From NCBI GenBank assembly GCA_017381835.1, contig JAFOBK010000098.1, positions 1-28,815 on the forward strand: a stretch of 28,815 nucleotides of DNA, read 5' to 3'. The DNA comes from Oscillospiraceae bacterium (GTDB taxonomy: Bacteria > Bacillota_A > Clostridia > Oscillospirales > Oscillospiraceae). The notes beneath the pieces were generated by a model, which had not been told where the DNA came from, did not search any database, and saw only the letters and a program-made list of their open reading frames with translations. The first letter of the stretch is position 1, and every line of letters starts with the position of its first letter. Below are positions 16,430-23,922 of the stretch, piece by piece. The position numbers and the translations under genes are program-made.

Positions 16430-16471
16430 AACCAGCCTCGCAGGTATTTGCGAAGCTGGTTTTTATTTTTT
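16428..16471. terminator. Bidirectional terminator between the XRE gene and the NlpC-like LRR gene
   Basis: A hairpin with arms AAAACCAGC-TCGCA and TGCGA-GCTGGTTTT (one unpaired base on each side) spans 16428-16464. A T-run follows on the plus strand and an A/T-rich tract on the other side. It serves both convergent genes; the XRE stop codon lies inside its left edge. Confidence 0.9.
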
Positions 16472-16473
16472 TA

Positions 16474-17751
16474 TCAAGCCTTCAGAAGTACGGTATCGCT
16501 TTGCAGCCAGTTGCCGTGCTGATCGCTGACAATACACATGACATACCGATCCCGGGATTGGTCACCGGCAGACATAGTGTAGACATTGCCGGTGACGGAT
16601 GTTTTGATAAAGATCTCATCCTCCGCACCCTTGGAATACCAGCAGTAGCTGAGGCCATCGCCTTCCGCGGCAACAGACACAGTGCCGTTGCCGACAGAAC
16701 GTGCCCGGCTGACGGTGGGCTGCTGGGTGATTTTCAGCTGGGTCATACCGTAGGGCTGCCATACTATGCTGCCGCCGTAGGACTGCAGAAAATCTGCTGT
16801 CCAGCCATAGAGGGAGGCGGGATAATGGACGGTTGCGTCAACAGCCAGGAAGGCGCTTTCTCCGATGTCCGGGGCAGTGCCTTCAAAGACGATTTCCTCC
16901 AGCTGATTGCAGTTGTAGAAAATGCCGTTTCCGATGCCGATGCCGTCACCGCGGATAACCACTTTTCGGATGTTCTCGTTGTAGTTGCTCCAGGCGGGAT
17001 AGAGGATATTGCCGGAGCCGCTAATTGTCAGGGTGCCTTCTTCATCCACAGCCCAGGTAAGATCCTTGCCGCACATGCCTGTGGCATACAGCGCACCGTA
17101 GTGGGCTTCTTTGGGCTGGATGATGTAGTAGACATAGGAATAAAAAACTTTTTCCCAGGGTTCTTTGTTGATAGCCACAAGACCCTGTCCGTCGCCGTTA
17201 CCGTCCAGATAAGTGAGTCCTTCCTCGTCATAATGCAGCACAATGAATGAGTGGCCGGAGGCACGGACCAAAGCGCCGGTGCCCTGGCGAACACCCCAGG
17301 CTTTGAAGTTTTCATAGGTGGCCCGTCTGTTGCCGGTTGTACGCAGATTCAGGGACTCGGAATTCTCACCGGCCTCACCGCTGCCGGTGGACTCACCGAA
17401 GAGGGTGTAGTAAACACCGTTTGCATAAATAAAGCAGGATGTACCCCGCTCCAAGGCCTTGCCGCCCTCGGGACCCACATACATACACACACCGTTGTTG
17501 CGGACAGGAGAGGTACCCAGGTAAGTATTGACCGGCTTTTGGCAAGCTTTATCGGCATAGATGCCGGCATCACCGTCGAAAATGGCGTTCAGTTTTTCGG
17601 CAAGTAGAGGGGAGGGCGTGTAGTTGCTGCCATCCACTGCAGCGCGGTTCGTAATATAATTGCGGCGTCTTGCGGCCTGAGCCTCCGTAGTAGGAAGGGC
17701 GCACAATAGCAGAGTCAGCGTTAGAAAAAATGATAGGATTCTTTTTGTCAA
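16474..17751 (-). CDS. Secreted Cys/His hydrolase-like protein with short LRR and one Ig-like domain (TTG start)
   Basis: The frame is open to 17778, but GGAGGT lies inside that stretch, 8 nt before a TTG at 17751. Starting there gives a clean signal peptide (MTKRILSFFLTLTLLLCALP, then TTEAQAA) and 425 residues. The N-terminal domain (about 30-215) has GTSCFIYANGVYYTLFG around C106 and GHSFIVLHYDEEGLTYLDGNGDG with H167. This arrangement resembles the catalytic Cys and His of NlpC/P60 or CHAP peptidases; I do not recognise the exact family. A short LRR_5 stretch (about 228-330) and one Ig-like module (about 335-425, with YCWYSKG, YVMCIVSD) follow, both related to the two other LRR proteins. 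Cell-wall or peptide cleavage is inference. Confidence 0.8.
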   Translation of the reverse strand: MTKRILSFFLTLTLLLCALPTTEAQAARRRNYITNRAAVDGSNYTPSPLLAEKLNAIFDGDAGIYADKACQKPVNTYLGTSPVRNNGVCMYVGPEGGKALERGTSCFIYANGVYYTLFGESTGSGEAGENSESLNLRTTGNRRATYENFKAWGVRQGTGALVRASGHSFIVLHYDEEGLTYLDGNGDGQGLVAINKEPWEKVFYSYVYYIIQPKEAHYGALYATGMCGKDLTWAVDEEGTLTISGSGNILYPAWSNYNENIRKVVIRGDGIGIGNGIFYNCNQLEEIVFEGTAPDIGESAFLAVDATVHYPASLYGWTADFLQSYGGSIVWQPYGMTQLKITQQPTVSRARSVGNGTVSVAAEGDGLSYCWYSKGAEDEIFIKTSVTGNVYTMSAGDQSRDRYVMCIVSDQHGNWLQSDTVLLKA

Positions 17752-17812
17752 AGATGAATAACCTCCAAAATTTACCAAATAGATTGCAACTCATTTTTGT
17801 CAAACAGGGGTG

Positions 17813-17841
17813 ATTATAGTAAAGATACACAAAAATGTCAA
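17813..17841 (-). promoter_or_regulatory. Consensus sigma-A promoter of the NlpC-like LRR gene
   Basis: On the minus strand a perfect TTGACA (17836-17841), a 17-bp spacer and a perfect TATAAT (17813-17818) lie about 60 bp ahead of the TTG start. This is one of two full-consensus promoters in the window. The remaining sequence up to 17946 shows no further feature that I can support. Confidence 0.88.
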
Positions 17842-17946
17842 GCACTATTTGTTAAAATCAACATATACAGGGCACGGATATCACAAGTATATGGGCTGCG
17901 CCGCAAAAATAGTAGTCTGCTGATTGCTTTTTTGGAGGTGAAAAAC

Positions 17947-17988
17947 AGAAAGAAAAACCGGGGCAATGGAATGATCCATTGCCCCGGT
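17947..17988 (-). terminator. Strong terminator of the sugar operon
   Basis: A perfect 14-bp stem with arms ACCGGGGCAATGGA (17957-17970) and its complement (17975-17988) and a 4-nt loop is followed on the minus strand by TTTTCTTTCTG. It lies 12 bp behind the isomerase stop. Confidence 0.93.
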
Positions 17989-18000
17989 CTATTATAGAAA

Positions 18001-19401
18001 TCAGATGCGGACACACTCGATGTCCAGCATGTCAGCCAGCATCTCCCATCTGCGGGAAATATCGCCCAGGTTGATAACCTCGTGGTGAGTGCCGCCGTTC
18101 TTCAGCCACTTCTGCACGCACTGTGCGGGGCCGCAATCGGGCTTCCAGAAGAAGTAGGGCATCTCGTTATTGGGCATGTTGTTGTCAGGCTGCATATCGC
18201 CCATAGCCACAATCAGACGGAACTGATCGCCCCGTACGGATGCCAGACTGGTCAGTGTAGCACGGCCAACCTCGGGGGTGAACCGGGGAGTGGGGGGATT
18301 TTCCAGACCGCCTTCGGCCAGGAAACGGTCGATGATCTGAGGCTTCACATCCTTACGATGGGTTGCCCAGTTACCTTCGCCTGCATGGCAGAAGATAATG
18401 GAGCCACGCTTGAAGTCCATGGCGTACATTTCGGTGAAGTTGGCGTCATCGTCGCCCAGGCAGTGGGCAGCTGCTACCATAGCGGCGCACATGCTGTCGC
18501 CTTCTGCAGCATAGCCGTAGCCGTCGGCCATCAGGTGGGAAGCGGCCAGCAGAGGCAGCTGCTTGAAGCGGCCATCCTCGGCGAAAATATCAAAGTGAGC
18601 GGTGAAAGCATCCAGGCCGTTGGCATCCATGTACTTCTTGAAACCGAAGTACATCTTAATAGCCTCGTAATGGCTCTCATAGCTGAGCTTGGGATCGATA
18701 TCAAAGATCTCGTGATCCAGCTTGATGCGGGCATCGATCTCTTCCTTGGTGGTTTCCTCCATGTACTTGACCACTGCGCCGATGGAATCGTAACGGTATT
18801 CAGGGCCAATCTTGCTGTAAACAGCCATCTCATCGGAGAGAATGTCGTTCATGCCGGGCATCTTGCCGATGATACCCACCTTCATCTTTTTAAGGAAGGT
18901 GTAGGTCTGCGCAGCCTTGCCGAAGTCCTGAACCCATGCCTTCAGCTCGGGGCCGTAACGGTCACCGGCGAAGAACTGGCACTTCAGGCCCATTCTGGTG
19001 ATAGCGCAGGCATTGTCCTGAGCGCCGTGAACACCCTGGTTGATGGTCAGCATGAACTCATCAAAATCGTCTTCCACATGGGAATTGGGCTGAACCACAG
19101 CGAAGCCCAGGGGCAGACGGTTATTCTGCAGCGCGCGAACAACCCAGGAACCCTGAGAGTAAGCCAGCATGGTGATGATCATGCCGTCCAGCTCCATCTC
19201 GTTCATTTCCTTGACCTTTGCCTCAATGTCAGCTCTGTTCAGAGCGGCACCGGGGAAGTAGATCTCTGCTACATCGGACAGCTCTGCAATCACCTCACGG
19301 GCAAATGCCTCCTGGCGGGCGGTAATACCGGGGAAATTGGGCTCGTAGCCGTCGGTAATCAGGCCCAGCAGGCCAAGCTTGGGTAATCTTCTTTCTCTCA
19401 T
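18001..19401 (-). CDS. AraA-family sugar isomerase (L-arabinose isomerase-like, divergent)
   Basis: This 466-residue cytoplasmic metal-dependent aldose-ketose isomerase aligns by eye with E. coli AraA. NQGVHG at 121-126 matches NQTAHG, and GRFKQLPLLAASHLMADGYGYAAEGD matches [25 protein letters not shown]. The catalytic/metal set is intact: E300, E324, H339 and H440 correspond to E306, E333, H350 and H450. However, the AraA N-terminal signature around GSQHLYG is missing and the start reads LGLLGLITDGYEPNFPG, so this is a side branch whose sugar may not be L-arabinose. It starts 3 bp behind the kinase stop, with its AAGGAG site inside the last kinase codons, so translation is coupled. No araD-type epimerase or transporter is in the window. 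Confidence 0.85.
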   Translation of the reverse strand: MRERRLPKLGLLGLITDGYEPNFPGITARQEAFAREVIAELSDVAEIYFPGAALNRADIEAKVKEMNEMELDGMIITMLAYSQGSWVVRALQNNRLPLGFAVVQPNSHVEDDFDEFMLTINQGVHGAQDNACAITRMGLKCQFFAGDRYGPELKAWVQDFGKAAQTYTFLKKMKVGIIGKMPGMNDILSDEMAVYSKIGPEYRYDSIGAVVKYMEETTKEEIDARIKLDHEIFDIDPKLSYESHYEAIKMYFGFKKYMDANGLDAFTAHFDIFAEDGRFKQLPLLAASHLMADGYGYAAEGDSMCAAMVAAAHCLGDDDANFTEMYAMDFKRGSIIFCHAGEGNWATHRKDVKPQIIDRFLAEGGLENPPTPRFTPEVGRATLTSLASVRGDQFRLIVAMGDMQPDNNMPNNEMPYFFWKPDCGPAQCVQKWLKNGGTHHEVINLGDISRRWEMLADMLDIECVRI

Positions 19402-19404
19402 TGT

Positions 19405-20919
19405 TTATTCTCCTTTCCTGTTTTCAAACAAGGGAATTAATGCACGGAATAGTTTCTGATAGCGGTCGTAGACCTCATCATAAATTTCTTTCAAATCATG
19501 GTTGGGTTTTACGATTGTTTTCACCAGGTTCTGCGCCTGGGCATCTGCCATGGTGTCATACCAGCCCATGCTGACAGCGCCCATCATAGCGGCGCCCAAA
19601 CTGCCGCATTCAGACTGCTCCAGCAGCACCAGCTCTACGCCGGTGATATCTGCGATGATCTGATTCCAAATGGGATTCTTGGCACCGCCGCCGAAGAAGT
19701 GGACGCGGGTGGGGTTGATGCCGAAGGCTTTCAGCATCTCCAGATTCTCCCGAAGCATATAGCCGATGGACTCCAGAACCGCTCTTGTCATGGATGCGTG
19801 ATTGGTGGTAAGACCCAGGCCGAAGAACACACCCTTGGCATCGGGAAGCAGGGTAGGCTGCAGGCTGCCGCAGAAATAGGGCAGATGGATCACGCCGTCA
19901 GCGCCGGGAGCAACACCGGCTGCCTCTTCGCAGAGCAGATCATAGGGATCTTTGCCGCTTTCCTTGGCCTTTTCTACGGTGAGGGCGCTGCACTGATCCT
20001 TAAACCACTTGAATACCGCACCTGCGGTGGAGCAAAGGGGAAGGATAGCATACTGGTTATCCCGAATGCCCCGGTAGACGATGAGGGACTCATCGGTACA
20101 TTCGTCCATGGAGGTGATGGCAGAGGTCAGCACCATTGCAGTACCTACCGTTGCGGTGACCACACCGTCCTGCATACCGCCGCCGCCAATGGCAGCTGCA
20201 ATCTGGTCCATAGCACCGGCAAAGACCTTCACATCTGCGCCCAAACCCAATTCCTTCTGTGCCTGGGGACGGAGTGTGCCTGCCATCGCGCCGCAGTCCA
20301 AAATGGTGGGCAGCTTATTGACATCCAAATCCAGCCGCTCTAAAAGCTCTGTCCAGTAGCGGTCATTGCGGATATCGTAATAAGCGGTAGAGGTCAGCAG
20401 AGATTTTTCTGTGACAAATTCGCCGGTTAGACGGTGGAGCACGAAGTCTTCCACCAGCAGGAACTTATAGGCTTTTTCGTAGATCTCCGGACGCTCTTCC
20501 TTAAACCAAAGAAGCTTGGGCAGGGGAACGAAACCGTTCATATCGGTAACACCGGTCAGACCATACATTTCCTTGGTGGGAAGAATCTTGCTGATGCGCT
20601 CAGCCTGATCCTTTGCCCGGTCATCCAGCCAAACAACGGCCCGATGCAGGGGAGTGCCGTCCTCTGTGACGGGGATCATGGTCTCACCCTGGGTGGTCAG
20701 ACAGATGGCCTGCACCACAGCTTCCGGCACTTCCTTTTTAATCTGGGAAACTGCCAGACAGATGGTGTTCCAGTAGACCTCGCAGTCCAGCTCAACGGTG
20801 CCCAGCTCTGTGCTGAGAGTGTATTCATCGGTGCGTATGGCAAGACAGTTTAAAGCCTTGTCAAAGAGGCAGGTTTTGATGGCAGTGGTGCCTACATCAA
20901 ATGTTAAAATCGTTTCCAC
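19405..20919 (-). CDS. FGGY-family carbohydrate kinase (GTG start)
   Basis: This 504-residue kinase phosphorylates the ketose produced by its isomerase partner, using ATP. It shows the N-terminal phosphate loop FDVGTTAIKTCLFD (residues 7-20), WLDDRA, the catalytic aspartate D238 in AGAMDQIAAAIGGG, and the C-terminal FGGY signature FGGGAKNPIWNQIIADITG from 409. The overall look is xylulokinase/gluconokinase-like rather than classical AraB; some Clostridia use such a kinase for L-ribulose, but the substrate is not proven. The open frame extends to 20970, yet AAGGAGG stands 9 nt before a GTG at 20919, where the conserved N-terminus begins. It follows the regulator gene by 76 bp and abuts the isomerase. 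Confidence 0.9.
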   Translation of the reverse strand: METILTFDVGTTAIKTCLFDKALNCLAIRTDEYTLSTELGTVELDCEVYWNTICLAVSQIKKEVPEAVVQAICLTTQGETMIPVTEDGTPLHRAVVWLDDRAKDQAERISKILPTKEMYGLTGVTDMNGFVPLPKLLWFKEERPEIYEKAYKFLLVEDFVLHRLTGEFVTEKSLLTSTAYYDIRNDRYWTELLERLDLDVNKLPTILDCGAMAGTLRPQAQKELGLGADVKVFAGAMDQIAAAIGGGGMQDGVVTATVGTAMVLTSAITSMDECTDESLIVYRGIRDNQYAILPLCSTAGAVFKWFKDQCSALTVEKAKESGKDPYDLLCEEAAGVAPGADGVIHLPYFCGSLQPTLLPDAKGVFFGLGLTTNHASMTRAVLESIGYMLRENLEMLKAFGINPTRVHFFGGGAKNPIWNQIIADITGVELVLLEQSECGSLGAAMMGAVSMGWYDTMADAQAQNLVKTIVKPNHDLKEIYDEVYDRYQKLFRALIPLFENRKGE

Positions 20920-20995
20920 GGCATCTCCTCCTTGTGTTTTATTATGATTGCGATCCATCTGCTCTGACATTTTCCGTCGGGCAAATGGAACTTGT

Positions 20996-22066
20996 TTACT
21001 TTTTAAGGTTACGGACGGAATCCCGCCGGATCAGCTCAGGCTGGAACATGAAATGGTAGCCAGGCTCTGCACGGCCCTCCAGCCAATCCAGCAGAAAAGA
21101 TGCGGCTTGTTCGCCCATAATGTCTTTGGGATGGGTAATACTGGTGATTTTGGGTAATGCGGTGCTGGACAGCTCTGTGTTATCGTATCCAACAACAGAA
21201 ACATCTTCATAAACCCGCAGACCTGCGCTGCTCAGTGCATGATAGCATTCCACGGCCAAAAGATCGTTGTAACAGACGACCGCTGTGATCTGTTCGGTTT
21301 TGATATATTGGACCCAGTCTTCCGGGGCGGTAATATCAGCATCTATAATATGCGGGGTCAGCGCTGCTTTTTTCATAGCCTCACGGTAACCGGCTGAGCG
21401 GTATGCAGAGTCTTTGTAACGGTTGCGGAACAGACTCAAAATATTGCAGTGCCCCATTTCAATGAGATGTTCCGTTGCCATCAATCCGCCCCAATCGTCG
21501 TTATTCATAATGCAGGCGGTGTCCATGCCTTTGAATTTGCCGTCAATGGTAATCAAAGGAATTCCCATTTCTGCGCAGCGGCTGAGCGCTCTGCGGCAAT
21601 CCGTGCTGATCTCCTCAGGACCGGTGTAAGGCTGAATGATTACACCGTCGGTTCCGCGGTCAAGCACCTGGGTTAAACCCTGGGCGATGTTTTCCATGGA
21701 ATCCAGCGTGTCATGGAGGATCAGATTGCAGTTTCGTTCGTCCAGCACTCTGCTGATACCGGACAAAATATAGGGGATAAAATAGGTGTCGGCAGTATTC
21801 AGAAAGACATCGATGTTTTTCGGGACATCCCGCTTGGGCATGGCAGCGCAGAAAGTACCGAAACCCTGTTCTTTCCTCAAACAGCCGGAAAGAACCAGTT
21901 CGGCCAATGCATTGCGGATGGTGGTACGGCCGCAATGATAGTGATTCAGCATCTCGGTTTCGGACATCAGCTTATCGCCGATTTTAATGCTTCCGTTCAA
22001 AATCTGCTCTTCAATATCCCGCTTGATCTGGCGATATAAAGGTTCATAGCTGCTGCGATCTACCAT
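20996..22066 (-). CDS. AraR-type regulator: GntR helix-turn-helix fused to LacI-type sugar-binding domain
   Basis: This 356-residue repressor has an N-terminal GntR winged helix (about 5-75, YEPLYRQIKRDIEEQILNG then LMSETEMLNHYHCGRTTIRNAL and GFGTF). The C-terminal periplasmic-binding-protein fold (about 80-350) has GVIIQPYTG, NDDWGGLMATEHLIEMGH, VVCYNDLLAVECYHAL and VSVVGYDN. This head-to-body combination is that of Bacillus subtilis AraR, where the effector is L-arabinose. Placement at the head of a kinase-isomerase operon fits local, effector-relieved repression and autoregulation. A palindrome just upstream of its promoter (22143-22156) is the probable operator. The start has AGGTGAG 8 nt upstream. 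The sugar sensed remains open because the isomerase is divergent. Confidence 0.92.
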   Translation of the reverse strand: MVDRSSYEPLYRQIKRDIEEQILNGSIKIGDKLMSETEMLNHYHCGRTTIRNALAELVLSGCLRKEQGFGTFCAAMPKRDVPKNIDVFLNTADTYFIPYILSGISRVLDERNCNLILHDTLDSMENIAQGLTQVLDRGTDGVIIQPYTGPEEISTDCRRALSRCAEMGIPLITIDGKFKGMDTACIMNNDDWGGLMATEHLIEMGHCNILSLFRNRYKDSAYRSAGYREAMKKAALTPHIIDADITAPEDWVQYIKTEQITAVVCYNDLLAVECYHALSSAGLRVYEDVSVVGYDNTELSSTALPKITSITHPKDIMGEQAASFLLDWLEGRAEPGYHFMFQPELIRRDSVRNLKK

Positions 22067-22103
22067 CCGACTTTCTCACCTGCCTGTACACGATTTCATC
22101 TTT

Positions 22104-22131
22104 AGTTTAGCATAAAAAAACAGCCAGTCAA
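22104..22131 (-). promoter_or_regulatory. Promoter of the sugar operon
   Basis: TTGACT (22126-22131), a 16-bp spacer and TAAACT (22104-22109) on the minus strand lie about 40 bp ahead of the regulator start. The palindromic operator candidate is 11 bp upstream of the -35 box. Confidence 0.7.
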
Positions 22132-22142
22132 CAACTTGTGTG

Positions 22143-22156
22143 CTTATTCGAATAAG
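22143..22156. promoter_or_regulatory. 14-bp palindromic operator candidate (CTTATTCGAATAAG)
   Basis: A perfect 14-bp palindrome lies immediately upstream of the sugar-operon promoter. Its size and AT-rich half-sites suit a GntR-type dimer. It differs from the Bacillus AraR box (ATTTGTACGTACAAAT), in keeping with a different recognition helix. I saw no second copy in the window. Confidence 0.65.
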
Positions 22157-22250
22157 TTTGTGGATTGTACTATAGACGGAAACTGGTTTTTGTGTAAAAA
22201 GTCATAGCAACAAGGGAAATGCAGATTGTGAGGGGATGGTCTATATCATA

Positions 22251-22288
22251 AAAATCCTCCTTTGCGGATAGTCGCAAAGGAGGATTTT
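22251..22288. terminator. Bidirectional terminator downstream of yebC
   Basis: A perfect 16-bp stem (arms 22251-22266 and 22273-22288; core ATCCTCCTTTGCG) has a 6-nt loop. The A-rich arm base gives a T-run on the minus strand, and TTTT ends the plus-strand side. It closes the yebC transcript and separates it from the sugar-operon promoter. The 22157-22250 stretch holds nothing else I can support. Confidence 0.92.
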
Positions 22289-22316
22289 CGTTAGCGCATA
22301 TTTAGCTGCGGAGCAA

Positions 22317-23048
22317 TTATTCCTGCTCCCAGTTGTGCCAGATGTTCTGCACATCGTCGTCATCTTCCATGATGTCGATGAGCTTTTCCATCAGAGCGAT
22401 CTGCTCTTCGGTCTCCAGCTTCTGATAGTTCTGGGGAACCATTTCCAGCTGAGCGGATACGAAGGTGTACTTGCTAAGGTTAGCAACAACGTCGTTGAAA
22501 TCGTCGGGCAGAGTGTAGATGGTGAAAACATCGCCGTCAGCCTCGAAGTCGTCAGCGCCTGCTTCCATAGCGTCCATCATGACTTCTTCTTCGTCCAGCT
22601 CCTCTTCGGAGTTGTCGATCACGAGAACGCCCTTCTTGTCAAAGCTCCATGCCACGCAGCCGGAAGCACCCAGGTTGCCGCCGAACTTATCAAAGTGATG
22701 GCGCATGGAACCTGCGGTACGGTTACGGTTGTCGGTCATGGTCTCAACGATGACAGCAACACCGCCGGGGCCGTAGCCTTCGTAGGTGATGGTCTCGTAG
22801 TTATCGCCGGAGCCAGCGCCGCTTGCCTTCTCCAGGCAGCGCTTGATGTTATCGTTGGGCATGTTGGCAGCCTTAGCCTTGGTGATGACGGTAGCCAGGC
22901 GGGAGTTGTTAGCGGGATCAGTGATACCGCCGCCTTCCTTTACGGCAACGATCAATTCCTTAGCGATCTTAGTGAATGCAGCAGCGCGCTTTGCGTCCTG
23001 TGCACCCTTGGTTTTCTGAATGTTATGCCATTTGGAATGTCCGGACAT
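22317..23048 (-). CDS. yebC: YebC/TACO1-family translation factor / regulator
   Basis: This 243-residue protein starts with the family signature MSGHSKWHNIQKTKGAQDAKRAAAFTKIAKEL. It also has MPNDNIKRCLEKASGAG, the conserved YEGYGPGGVAVIVETMTDNRNRT block near residue 85 and an acidic C-terminal domain (EEELDEEEVMMDAMEAGADD). YebC-type proteins were long annotated as transcriptional regulators; more recent work ties the family to ribosomes stalled on difficult sequences such as proline runs. Length is typical. It has its own promoter just behind nif3 and its own terminator, so it is a single-gene unit that can also be read from nif3. The reading frame is clean. Confidence 0.96.
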   Translation of the reverse strand: MSGHSKWHNIQKTKGAQDAKRAAAFTKIAKELIVAVKEGGGITDPANNSRLATVITKAKAANMPNDNIKRCLEKASGAGSGDNYETITYEGYGPGGVAVIVETMTDNRNRTAGSMRHHFDKFGGNLGASGCVAWSFDKKGVLVIDNSEEELDEEEVMMDAMEAGADDFEADGDVFTIYTLPDDFNDVVANLSKYTFVSAQLEMVPQNYQKLETEEQIALMEKLIDIMEDDDDVQNIWHNWEQE

Positions 23049-23099
23049 AAGAATCTTCCCTTCTATATAACGGCAGTAAGCCTAAAAATTTCGCAACAC

Positions 23100-23128
23100 A
23101 TTTTACCACAAGCACTTAAAAAATGCAA
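23100..23128 (-). promoter_or_regulatory. Promoter of yebC
   Basis: On the minus strand TTGCAT (23123-23128), a 17-bp spacer and TAAAAT (23100-23105) lie just behind the nif3 stop, about 50 bp ahead of yebC. The ribosome site is GAAGGGAAG. Confidence 0.7.
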
Positions 23129-23133
23129 CAGTT

Positions 23134-23922
23134 TCAGAAGAATTTCATGCAATCACGGTGGGTTTTGGAGATCAGAACCTGGATTTGCGGGAACGCAGCG
23201 GCGATTTTATCTGCCAAAACCTTGACAACGGGATTTTCTGTATGGAAATGGCCGGCATCAATGATGGTCATGCCCATATCTTTGGCATCCCAAAACTGGT
23301 TGTATTTTACATCGGCAGTCACAAAGGTGTCGCAGCCGGCCTGATAGGCATCCATCAGCTCGCTGCCGCAGGCACCGCCGCCTACGCAGACCTTGTGTAC
23401 AGCCTTGCCGCCGTCAGCGTAGCGCAGACCTTCACAGCCTAAGGTGTTTTTTACATGGGCAAGGAAGGTATCCAAAGGCTGCTTATCCACAGTGCCGCAC
23501 CGGAGCAGACCGTATTCCCGGCCTTCTTCATCGGTGCCGACAGGCTTTACAACACGAACATCTTTCAGACCCAAAACCTGCGCCAGGGTATCGTTGACAC
23601 CGCCGGGAGCACAATCTAAGTTGGTGTGGGCATTGATACAGGGAATTCCGTGCTCAATTAAAAATAAGGTGTTTTTGCCCTGCTGGGTCTCATCGGTGAT
23701 GAAACCGGGATTCCACAAAAGGGCATGGTGGGTCACCAGCAGATCAGCGCCAATCTGGGCAGCTTCCTGGCAAACACCTTCGAAAGGATCCAGGGATACC
23801 AGGATGGTCTTCACCTCTTTGTCCATCCGACCGCAGTTGAGGCCCACATTGTCCCAGCTTTCCTTCATAAAAGTGGGCGCAATGGTGTTGATATATTCAA
23901 AAATATCCTTAACAGTTGCCAT
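23134..23922 (-). CDS. NIF3/DUF34-family metal-binding protein (Nif3-like dinuclear metal center)
   Basis: This 262-residue protein belongs to the NIF3 family, whose members form toroidal hexamers with a two-metal site. Some databases call it GTP cyclohydrolase I type 2 without firm evidence; the biochemical role remains unsettled. The metal ligands are recognisable as H65-H66 (VTHHALLW), D103 (HTNLD) and H225 with E229 (DAGHFHTE). The start ESWDNVGLNCG is typical. It follows trmK with TGATG overlap, stop and start sharing one base, a pairing common in Firmicutes. The usual long insertion domain is absent, making this the compact form. Translation is probably coupled to trmK. Confidence 0.93.
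   Translation of the reverse strand: MATVKDIFEYINTIAPTFMKESWDNVGLNCGRMDKEVKTILVSLDPFEGVCQEAAQIGADLLVTHHALLWNPGFITDETQQGKNTLFLIEHGIPCINAHTNLDCAPGGVNDTLAQVLGLKDVRVVKPVGTDEEGREYGLLRCGTVDKQPLDTFLAHVKNTLGCEGLRYADGGKAVHKVCVGGGACGSELMDAYQAGCDTFVTADVKYNQFWDAKDMGMTIIDAGHFHTENPVVKVLADKIAAAFPQIQVLISKTHRDCMKFF

Noticed and set aside
17797..17997. 66-residue plus-strand ORF in the gap between the LRR gene and the sugar operon
   Set aside because: It crosses a consensus minus-strand promoter and the sugar-operon terminator, lacks a good start site and matches nothing I know. An internal GGAGGTGAAAAAC has no start codon after it.
18082..19386. 434-residue plus-strand open frame opposite the isomerase
   Set aside because: Its length comes from codon bias of the true gene on the minus strand; it has no ribosome site and no recognisable domain.
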